Source of the DNA: CAZHOV01 sp964534315
GTDB taxonomy: Bacteria > Bacteroidota > Bacteroidia > Chitinophagales > Saprospiraceae
Assembly (NCBI GenBank): GCA_964534315.1
Contig: CAZHOV010000050.1
Coordinates: 1-32,362, forward strand
Direction of reading: 5' to 3'
Length of the DNA: 32,362 bases
Each line of letters begins with the position of its first letter. Within the stretch, counting starts at the first letter, position 1. Below the pieces are notes generated by a model. That model did not search any database. It was not told the DNA's origin and saw nothing but the letters and a program-made list of their open reading frames with translations. This document shows positions 26,893-32,362 of the stretch, in pieces. The translations under genes and the position numbers were made by a program.

Positions 26893-26972
26893 CAGCGTTT
26901 AATACACGGTAATTTAGGTTACAGTGTATTTAAAAGCAGCCCGGAAAAGCATTAATTAAAGAAAATCCTCTG

Positions 26973-27530
26973 ATGAAATACCTGATTGTTGGTTTAGGGA
27001 ATATTGGTAAAGAATACGAACACACGAGGCATAATATTGGATTTGATATTGTAGAGTCTCTTGCCGATGATTTTGACGTTTCTTTTGAGACAGAATCATT
27101 AGGGGAGGTCGCAGAATTTAGACATAAAGGAAGGACGTTTATTCTACTCAAGCCTTCTACTTATATGAATTTATCAGGTAAATCAGTTAGATATTGGTTG
27201 CAAAAGAAGAAAATTGAGCAAAAAAATCTTTTGGTGATCGTCGACGATCTTAACCTGGATTTTGGAAAACAGCGTTTGAGAGGCAAAGGAAGCGACGGAG
27301 GCCATAATGGGTTGAAGAATATTAATGAGGTGCTTGGAACTTCTAAATATGCCAGGTTGCGGGTCGGAATCGGGAATTCCTTTTCAAAGGGAAAGCAGGT
27401 GGATTATGTGCTAGGAAAATGGGAAGACGAGGAAAAAGAGCAGTTGGAGGAGATTATCAGTCAGGCTAAAGAAATTATCAAAAGTTTTGCCACTATTGGG
27501 CTTGCCCGTACAATGAATCAGTTCAATTAA
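26973..27530 (+). CDS. pth: Peptidyl-tRNA hydrolase
   Basis: A 185-residue enzyme with the bacterial Pth signature: LIVGLGNIGKEYEHTRHNIGFD including catalytic-type His20 and Asn10, FILLKPSTYMNLSGKSV (56-72), the VDDLNLDFG segment with Asp92, and the GSDGGHNGLKNI segment near residue 110. It releases peptides from prematurely dropped peptidyl-tRNA and is normally essential. Length is typical. The start is ATG26973 after an AT-rich leader. Its last 8 bp overlap the end of the convergent glycosyltransferase gene. Confidence 0.96.
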   Translation: MKYLIVGLGNIGKEYEHTRHNIGFDIVESLADDFDVSFETESLGEVAEFRHKGRTFILLKPSTYMNLSGKSVRYWLQKKKIEQKNLLVIVDDLNLDFGKQRLRGKGSDGGHNGLKNINEVLGTSKYARLRVGIGNSFSKGKQVDYVLGKWEDEEKEQLEEIISQAKEIIKSFATIGLARTMNQFN

Positions 27531-28605
27531 ACGTATCGATCAAGTCTGTTATAGCTTTTTCCAAATAATTTTCTTTTGTGTGTAGCGTATAGCATGGCAC
27601 CTCGTAGTTCTGCACCTTTTTTAGGGCTTTAGCCAGGTTGAAATTATCTTGCCGGGTACAGTGAAACTGACGAGACCGTTCAAGCTGTTTTGCCAGGTAT
27701 TCCTGTTCTGACTGTCCGGGAGTAGGAATTAAGATGGCTTGTTTATTAAGTTTGGCAAGGTCCATCACTGTGCTATACCCTGACCTGCTGACAATAATGC
27801 CAGATGCCTGGATGAGTGTGTTTAGCTGGGTTGTTGTCAGGAACGAGAAGATCTGGACAGCTGATGCAGGCAGAGGGGGATTATGCCCTCCATCAGGTAG
27901 GCCTCTGACCAAGGCATGATTTCCGGGGATGTGTTGCATTTGTTGATAAAGTTTTTTTTCGAGGATAGTGCGTTGGGGTTCGGGGCCGGAAAGAATAGCG
28001 GTAATATCGTATTGTTGGGTAGTGTTCAGTTTCCAAAGTCGGCTAAGGGGGCCTAAATACCGACAGGTTGGATTGTTAAGGGGAGGATGAGAGAGCTGGC
28101 CGGCGAGGCCGGGAGGATCCGGGTAATCGGGGATCCAAAGCAAGTCAAAGCGATTAAAGAGAACACGTTGCATCCGGTTGGCTATCCATTGGGAAAGCGG
28201 GAACGCTGATTTAAGGTGAAGTTGATGGGTGATCAATACGGAGGGAATATTTCTCTGGTAGCAACCGTATCTATTATCTGAAAAAATGAGTTGTATTGCT
28301 TCTTTTTTGACGATTGTTTTTAGCAGGTGGTGCTCCGCGATTATAGCTCGAAAAAAGCTGGGAGCCAGGAAAAGTAGGTTTAGCTCCATAGTTGAAAAAG
28401 GGTACTTAATATGGTAGGAGGGGAGTTGGTAGAAAGTGAGTTTCGGGAATTCTTTTTTTAATAGTGCTAATGCCTGGCCGTCGCTGGCAATAATAATTTC
28501 TACGTTTAATTCCAACCACTTGTGGATTAAAGGGATGCAACGGGAAGCATGACCCAAGCCCCAGTTAAGGATGGCAAACAGGATTTTTTTTGGATAATTG
28601 GTCAA
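27523..28605 (-). CDS. Glycosyltransferase, GT28/MurG-like fold
   Basis: A 360-residue protein with a GT-B architecture. The N-terminal KKILFAILNWGLGHASR carries the GxGHxxR-type acceptor motif. The C-terminal half has the GT28-like GGHNPPLP and SRSGYSTVMDLAKLNKQAILIPTPGQSEQ segment that binds the nucleotide sugar. It resembles MJ1255-like glycosyltransferases. The donor and acceptor are unknown; a lipid or cell-wall glycan is plausible. No ATG fits: the frame begins with TTG28605 (MTNYPKK), a rare start. The 3' end overlaps pth by 8 bp. Confidence 0.85.
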   Translation of the reverse strand: MTNYPKKILFAILNWGLGHASRCIPLIHKWLELNVEIIIASDGQALALLKKEFPKLTFYQLPSYHIKYPFSTMELNLLFLAPSFFRAIIAEHHLLKTIVKKEAIQLIFSDNRYGCYQRNIPSVLITHQLHLKSAFPLSQWIANRMQRVLFNRFDLLWIPDYPDPPGLAGQLSHPPLNNPTCRYLGPLSRLWKLNTTQQYDITAILSGPEPQRTILEKKLYQQMQHIPGNHALVRGLPDGGHNPPLPASAVQIFSFLTTTQLNTLIQASGIIVSRSGYSTVMDLAKLNKQAILIPTPGQSEQEYLAKQLERSRQFHCTRQDNFNLAKALKKVQNYEVPCYTLHTKENYLEKAITDLIDTFN

Positions 28606-28735
28606 AATGGAAGAATTATGTGAAATTTTAACTTAAAAATGCAACTTTTTCGGGGTATTATGGATTCTTAAGGAGAAGGTTTTAGGCTATTTATTGTTAT
28701 ATTTTGTTTGATCTTATAAAGCTAGATAAATTACT

Positions 28736-28743
28736 TATTTTTG
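28736..28743 (+). promoter_or_regulatory. Bacteroidota -7 box (TATTTTTG) for the DksA-like gene
   Basis: TATTTTTG followed by CGGCG is a perfect match to TAnnTTTG and the flanking bases typical of the phylum. It lies 62 bp before ATG28806. The nearest TTTG upstream (28707-28710) is 25 nt away, a little too far for a good -33 box. Confidence 0.5.
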
Positions 28744-28805
28744 CGGCGAGTTTTGGATATAAAATTTTGGATTTTATTTTTTAACACAAATATAACTGAA
28801 GTTAT

Positions 28806-29186
28806 ATGAGTAAATCAGAAGAAAGAACACGTTATTCTGACCAGGAGTTAAAGGAATTTGAAGAGCTGATACAAGGGAAACTGAAAAAGGCCAATGAGCA
28901 GCTTGAGTACTACATGAAGCAGCTTTCGGACCTTTCTGATAGTGCCGATACAAAGATAAAAGGGCTTGATGACGGTATCGGGACGGCTGAAAATGAACGA
29001 TTGTATACCTTAGCAGCACGTCAGAAGAAGCATATTCAACATTTGGAGAGTGCGTTGATCCGAATAAAGAATAAGGTGTATGGCGTGTGCCGGGTCACCG
29101 GGAAGTTGATTTCGAAAGAGCGCCTTAAAGCGGTGCCTCACGCTACCTTGAGTATTGAGGCCAAGCAGCAAAAAAGTCGAATATAG
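28806..29186 (+). CDS. TraR/DksA-like protein with degenerate zinc finger
   Basis: A 126-residue protein. A helical region (about 10-85, EELIQGKLKKANEQLEYYMK...) like the DksA coiled coil precedes the C-terminal finger-like segment VYGVCRVTGKLISKERL, then the family's VPHATLSIEAK. In classical DksA four cysteines bind zinc; here only Cys95 remains, as is usual in the Bacteroidota branch. It is expected to bind RNA polymerase secondary channel and modulate transcription, though the loss of zinc leaves the role uncertain. The gene is a single unit with its own promoter and a strong terminator-like hairpin after it. Confidence 0.88.
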   Translation: MSKSEERTRYSDQELKEFEELIQGKLKKANEQLEYYMKQLSDLSDSADTKIKGLDDGIGTAENERLYTLAARQKKHIQHLESALIRIKNKVYGVCRVTGKLISKERLKAVPHATLSIEAKQQKSRI

Positions 29187-29512
29187 TTCGTAATTAGTTC
29201 TTTTCTAAAGGGGAATACCCTGGTTTTTTAAAAATCAGGGTATTCCCCTTTAGAAATCCCTAGAAAGGGCTGTAGATTTTAAGCCTGAAAATGGGGCTAA
29301 ATTCGGATTATAGGCCAAGAATAAACCTCCCAGGGATGGGATAAATCAGGTTATATTTAGACAAAATTCGGTTTTGCTGCGATGAGCAGAAAAACACCAC
29401 GAATTGTAATTTCGTTTCAAAAGTGTTTTCTTTGCTAAAAGAAGTCTTTTATCGATCTGGTATCGCTATTTTAAAGAACTAACCGGTTGACGAGGCGTAA
29501 ATCATTGTGATT
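29187..29512. other. Intergenic region before lspA
   Basis: About 326 bp with a strong hairpin at 29202-29256 and a weak one with CTGC/GCAG arms near 29377-29389. No ORF or RNA gene is recognised. A TTTCTTTG that may be the lspA -7 box occurs near 29429, about 80 bp before the start, with one mismatch. Confidence 0.35.
29202..29256 (+). terminator. Long perfect hairpin after the DksA-like gene
   Basis: TTTCTAAAGGGGAATACCCTG (29202-29222, 21 nt in total; key core GGGGAATACCC) is exactly inverted at 29236-29256. The 13-nt spacer is itself nearly palindromic (T6A5). The hairpin lies 15 bp after the stop and probably ends transcription, although no T-run follows the 3' arm. Confidence 0.6.
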
Positions 29513-30313
29513 ATGACCATGACAAAAACTTTATCCACATCTATAAAGATCATTGGTATCATATTATTAGTGTTATTAATTGATCAATCGTTAAAAATTT
29601 GGGTCAAAACCAATATGCACTATGGCGATGCTATTTTTCTTTTGGGGTTAAGATGGGCCAGGATTCATTTTGTGGAAAATGACGGCATGGCTTTTGGCCT
29701 TACTTTGGGCGGCTCTTATGGCAAATTAGCACTGAGTTTATTCCGGATTTTGGCGGTCGCTTTTCTGATTTATTATATTCGGAAATTGATAAAAGTCGGT
29801 GCTCCTTTTGGAGTATTGGTTAGTTTTGGATTGATCCTGGCTGGAGCTATTGGAAATATTTTAGATAGTGCTTTTTATGGAATGATTTTTTCCGATTCCT
29901 ATCACGGGCAGTTGGCTACGCTTTTTCCGGAAGAAGGGGGATATTCGAGTTTTCTTCACGGAAAGGTGGTTGACATGTTTTACTTTCCTTTTGTAGAAAA
30001 TGTCATACTGCCTGAATGGGTGCCATTATGGGGGGGACAAGATTTCACTTTTTTTAAGCCTGTTTTTAATGTGGCTGATTCTGCTATTACGGTAGGGGTG
30101 TTAAATATATTAATCTTTCACAGTCAGTTTTTCTCAACGAAATCAGAGGAGCAAGAAGGAACGGATAAGGAGGAGCAAAGCAGTGAAGAGGAAACAGGGG
30201 CAGAGGATAAAAATAAGGTGGATGGGCAAGAAGCCCCAGATAATGAGGAGCAGACCAACAAATCCAAGGAAGAAACGAACCTTGGAGAAGTTTCTGATCG
30301 AAAAGAACCGTAG
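29513..30313 (+). CDS. lspA: Signal peptidase II (lipoprotein signal peptidase)
   Basis: Start chosen at ATG29513; the frame is open from GTG29507 and a third start is at 29519. Numbering is from the GTG (268 residues); the ATG gives 266. It has the LspA motifs: LLIDQSLKIWV (23-33), VENDGMAFG (56-64), AIGNILDSAFYG (114-125), the VVDMF motif with Asp156 and FNVADS with Asp191, the catalytic aspartates. It has four transmembrane helices and an insertion (about 128-180) typical of Bacteroidota. A Glu/Lys/Asn-rich, probably disordered tail of about 60 residues follows the last helix. It removes signal peptides from prolipoproteins, such as those at 1597 and 8599 here. Confidence 0.95.
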   Translation: MTMTKTLSTSIKIIGIILLVLLIDQSLKIWVKTNMHYGDAIFLLGLRWARIHFVENDGMAFGLTLGGSYGKLALSLFRILAVAFLIYYIRKLIKVGAPFGVLVSFGLILAGAIGNILDSAFYGMIFSDSYHGQLATLFPEEGGYSSFLHGKVVDMFYFPFVENVILPEWVPLWGGQDFTFFKPVFNVADSAITVGVLNILIFHSQFFSTKSEEQEGTDKEEQSSEEETGAEDKNKVDGQEAPDNEEQTNKSKEETNLGEVSDRKEP

Positions 30314-30323
30314 GTAAAAAAAA

Positions 30324-30629
30324 TTAATTCTTTAAAAATGCCCCCACTGCTCCTAGTACATTGAATATCTTTGCGTAGTCGATACTGTAGTGTACAAATT
30401 TTCCTTCCCGTTCTGTATTAACCAAACCAGCGGTTCTTAGTATCCTCAAATGCTGAGAGGTAATGGATTGCTCAAGGTTCAGCGTATTGTAGATTTTATT
30501 GACGTTGCTAGATTCATTTTCATCAATAAACTGTAGAATCTTCATTCGAAGAGGGTGAGCTAATGCCCTTAATATTTCAGAAGACTCTTGTAGCTTTTCG
30601 TTGTTTATCACCGTTTTAAAATTTCCCAT
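30324..30629 (-). CDS. ArsR-type winged-helix repressor (first of two)
   Basis: The frame is open from ATG30677 (117 residues), but ATG30629 is preferred: it gives MGNFKTVINNEK, and a -7-like box (CATATTTG, 30667-30674 on the minus strand) lies directly after the upstream ATG. From this start it is 101 residues with a complete ArsR fold: ALAHPLRMKILQF, then NLEQSITSQHLRILRTAGLV (recognition helix) and the wing TEREGKFVHYSI. There is no Cys, and no metal-binding ELCVCDL motif, so metal sensing of the classical kind is not expected. It is about 45% identical by eye to the next ArsR gene. Target unknown. Confidence 0.87.
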   Translation of the reverse strand: MGNFKTVINNEKLQESSEILRALAHPLRMKILQFIDENESSNVNKIYNTLNLEQSITSQHLRILRTAGLVNTEREGKFVHYSIDYAKIFNVLGAVGAFLKN

Positions 30630-30666
30630 AGGTGTATTTGGTTTTGGAAAGGAAGACACTCGCCTA

Positions 30667-30698
30667 CAAATATGCATTTTTTTTCTATATTCTCCAAG
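30667..30698 (-). promoter_or_regulatory. Possible promoter of the first ArsR gene
   Basis: On the minus strand CTTG (30695-30698) is followed after 20 nt by CATATTTG (30667-30674), near-matches to the -33 TTTG and -7 TAnnTTTG boxes. The transcript would start near 30660, about 30 nt before the preferred ATG30629. Confidence 0.35.
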
Positions 30699-30710
30699 TT
30701 GACAAAATAG

Positions 30711-30745
30711 AAAATGCTGTAAAATCAGTTGATTTACAGCATTTT
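30711..30745 (-). terminator. Hairpin between the two ArsR genes
   Basis: AAAATGCTGTAAA (30711-30723) is exactly inverted at 30733-30745 with a 9-nt loop. On the minus strand it lies 31 bp after the stop of the 30776-31117 gene and is followed by CTATTTTG, so it can end that transcript. It also sits just upstream of the first ArsR promoter and could serve as an operator. Confidence 0.6.
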
Positions 30746-30775
30746 AATTTGTTATTCAAAAAAGAAGGGGGAGAA

Positions 30776-31117
30776 TTATTTATCGGCCAGTTCTTCAACA
30801 AGGCGAGAAATGTGCGACAGTCTATCTTTGTCCAGAGAGTAGTAAATATATTTTCCCTCCCTCTCGGTAACTACTACACCGGCTCGTCTGAGGATTGCCA
30901 AATGTTGGGAAGCTACGGATTGTTCTAGTCGTAGTTTGATGTAAATATCAGTAACCGTCATGCGCTTATTTTCCTCAAGCAGGTCAATAATGCTTTGACG
31001 AAGTTTGTGATTAATTGCCCGAAGAACTAAAACAGCCTTTCGCAATTCTACGTAGTCTAGTTGTATGTCATCTTGTCCCTTCTTTAAGATAACAGTTTCG
31101 TTTTTTTGTTTTCTCAT
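30776..31117 (-). CDS. ArsR-type winged-helix repressor (second of two)
   Basis: A 113-residue protein with the same layout as its neighbour: AINHKLRQSIIDLL, the recognition helix region RLEQSVASQHLAILRRAGVV and the wing TEREGKYIYYSL. It has no Cys at all, so a classical metal site is unlikely. The N-terminal extension (about 1-25) and ending (VEELADK) are specific to it. ArsR repressors often bind their own promoter. The -7 box TAGTTTTG (31166-31173 on the minus strand) is a perfect match, about 50 bp before the start. It is a separate unit, closed by the hairpin at 30711-30745. Confidence 0.88.
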   Translation of the reverse strand: MRKQKNETVILKKGQDDIQLDYVELRKAVLVLRAINHKLRQSIIDLLEENKRMTVTDIYIKLRLEQSVASQHLAILRRAGVVVTEREGKYIYYSLDKDRLSHISRLVEELADK

Positions 31118-31529
31118 ATTGATGTTTATTGTTTTGAAAAATAATTGTCTTGCCTAGTTGTTATCCAAAACTATACCAAAATTTGATATTAGAAAAAACA
31201 ACAAGTGTAAACGCGTTGATTATTAACCAAAAATAATAAATTTAATTTTACTATTAAAAAAAAATTTTAATCTATTGATGTGGGTGATACGGAATAGGTG
31301 GTTGGTTTTTGTTTAATTAGTTGGTTTTCAGTCTGATTATATAAGTGGCAAATCAAAATTGCTTGTATAATAAATCTGTTCGGCCATTATAGACTAAGTG
31401 ATTGAATACCTGGAATGAACGCAGGAAATAATGACCGAACTCAAAAAGATTTTTTATACCAATTTTTTTGCCTTACTACTTAAGTTACTGAGTAAAAAAG
31501 GATAAGGAATAAGGGAAGAGGAATTTTAA
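31118..31529. other. AT-rich intergenic region between tsaB and the second ArsR gene
   Basis: 412 bp, very AT-rich at 31200-31275. It contains the ArsR promoter on the minus strand at 31166-31173. Only short chance ORFs (23-24 codons near 31410-31505) are present. No RNA gene or terminator hairpin is recognised, including after the tsaB stop. Confidence 0.4.
31166..31173 (-). promoter_or_regulatory. Bacteroidota -7 box (TAGTTTTG) for the second ArsR gene
   Basis: Perfect match to TAnnTTTG on the minus strand, 48 bp before the ATG at 31117. A TTTC lies 18 nt upstream as a weak -33 element. Confidence 0.4.
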
Positions 31530-32216
31530 TTAAAGTAATTTTTTGGGAGTCGTAATATTGGGCGCTTTAAGATATGTTGGAGTGAAGTATGCGGGGTCTG
31601 AAAATTGTTGGGATGCTAGTTTTTGGAGAGCAATATTAACAAGATTGCTTGCTGTACACCTAATATCTCTAAATATCGCACCAGGCTGGTCAAGAATTTC
31701 TGCAAACTTGGGTGATCCGTTTCCTGAAAATACAATTTTTCTTTCTTCACAAAAGAAGTTTTCAAAGGAATTCTGATCTAAAATTTCTGCTTGTAATCCC
31801 TTCACTTCCTGAAGGTTTTTATCAAAAATTGCGGTATATACCTCCATTCTTCGTGCATCAATCATGGGACAATAAAGGTAATCCGAAGCGTCATCTGGGT
31901 TTACAGATGCCCCTGCCAGTGATTGGAGGGTATCGACTACGATGAGCGGAATATCCAATCCGTAGCAAATACCCTTTGCGGTAGAACTTCCGATACGTAG
32001 AGCGGTATAGGAACCTGGTCCCGAGCTTATAGCTACTGCTGACAATTGGCTGAATGTCAATAGTTGATCTTCAAGTAATTCTCTGATTAATATATTGATC
32101 GCCGAAGCATGGGAGTAGGGTTTTACTTCTTCTTTAATACCAAGAATAACCCCGTCTTGGACAAGGGCAACGGAGCAAATTTCAGTAGCGGTTTCTATGG
32201 CAAGCAAAAGAGACAT
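31530..32216 (-). CDS. tsaB: tRNA threonylcarbamoyladenosine biosynthesis protein TsaB
   Basis: The true start is probably ATG32216 (228 residues, MSLLLAIETATEICSVAL...). The frame is open to ATG32345, but the 43 extra residues (PKTQDPR repeats) only translate a heptamer repeat. From ATG32216 the ASKHA-fold features are seen: LLAIETATE, the SSGPGSYTALRIG motif and AKGICYGLDIPLIVV. TsaB pairs with TsaD to make t6A37 in tRNAs that read ANN codons; it is essential in many bacteria. The ribosome-binding region directly abuts the repeats (7 nt away), which may affect expression. Length matches the family. Confidence 0.93.
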   Translation of the reverse strand: MSLLLAIETATEICSVALVQDGVILGIKEEVKPYSHASAINILIRELLEDQLLTFSQLSAVAISSGPGSYTALRIGSSTAKGICYGLDIPLIVVDTLQSLAGASVNPDDASDYLYCPMIDARRMEVYTAIFDKNLQEVKGLQAEILDQNSFENFFCEERKIVFSGNGSPKFAEILDQPGAIFRDIRCTASNLVNIALQKLASQQFSDPAYFTPTYLKAPNITTPKKLL

Positions 32217-32223
32217 TGATGGG

Positions 32224-32328
32224 GTCTTGAGTCTTGAGTCTTGGGTCTTGGGTCTTGAGTCTTGGGTCTTGGGTCTTGAGTCTTGGGTCTTGAGTCTTGG
32301 GTCTTGGGTCTTGGGTCTTGGGTCTTGA
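32224..32328. repeat. Heptanucleotide tandem repeat GTCTTGR, 15 copies
   Basis: Fifteen consecutive, gapless copies of GTCTTGA or GTCTTGG; the only variation is the last base (six A, nine G). On the minus strand it reads YCAAGAC. It lies 7 nt upstream of the likely tsaB ATG. Heptamers in an open frame give a 7-residue peptide period, and 15 copies (105 nt) preserve the reading frame. Confidence 0.97.
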
Positions 32329-32362
32329 GAAAATGTAATTTCCAAAGAATCATTATTAATTA

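Noticed and set aside
25521..26972. RiPP-type precursor peptide next to the radical SAM/SPASM gene
   Set aside because: Searched the flanks (25521-25814 and 26859-26972): no small ORF with a leader and core peptide was seen.
32224..32328. Heptamer repeat as CRISPR or coding repeat of TsaB
   Set aside because: No spacers separate the units, so it is a simple tandem repeat. TsaB homologues begin at MSLLLAIETA, so the PKTQDPR extension is probably not part of the protein.

Overview
The window looks like a chromosomal segment of a Bacteroidota member, possibly a Saprospiria/Lewinella-type organism (the class is inference). Clues are a C-terminal type IX secretion sorting domain on the 9759-11369 protein, promoters of the TAnnTTTG (-7) type, a DAHP synthase fused to chorismate mutase, an LspA with a central insertion, a zinc-finger protein of the DksA/TraR group that has lost its cysteines, and Bacteroidota-typical families (DUF2147, DUF6268-like, DUF4783, TIGR02757). 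Most of the window is ordinary core chromosome. I see no rRNA, tRNA, CRISPR array, transposase or prophage.

Left end (1-1596): a decayed patch. A haloalkane dehalogenase-like N-terminal half runs in frame into what looks like the last residues of an unrelated secreted protein. It overlaps by 8 bp a secreted esterase that also lacks its C-terminal third. Then 1597-3676 is a three-gene operon (lipoprotein, DUF2147, outer-membrane barrel-like), followed by a secreted M1 metallopeptidase (3786-6107) and a small membrane-anchored protein whose frame is cut by one TGA codon 25 codons before its natural stop (6221-6844).

Middle (6967-18159): on the minus strand a ComM/YifB AAA ATPase and a TPR lipoprotein; on the plus strand a T9SS-sorted repeat protein with a clear terminator and an orphan OmpR-type response regulator. 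The regulator overlaps tail-to-tail (34 bp) a 1059-residue TPR-CHAT protein with a signal peptide and a C-terminal membrane helix. Next come a 544-bp gene-free stretch, a DUF4783 protein, a TIGR02757 protein and a family 2 glycosyltransferase.

Right half (18446-32362): lon; an operon of a carboxypeptidase-regulatory-like protein, metF and a two-helix membrane protein; DAHP synthase/chorismate mutase; a cytoplasmic TPR protein; a radical SAM/SPASM protein; pth; a GT28-like glycosyltransferase; a DksA-like protein; lspA; two tandem ArsR-type repressors without metal-ligand cysteines; and tsaB. A 15-copy heptanucleotide repeat ends 7 nt upstream of the likely tsaB start codon. Several convergent gene pairs overlap or lie within 6 bp of each other, and several strong hairpin terminators separate transcription units.

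I did not find a convincing new defence or biosynthetic system. The most interesting candidates are the exported CHAT protein next to an orphan response regulator, the heptamer repeat abutting tsaB, the in-frame TGA in the small membrane protein, and the chimeric dehalogenase remnant.
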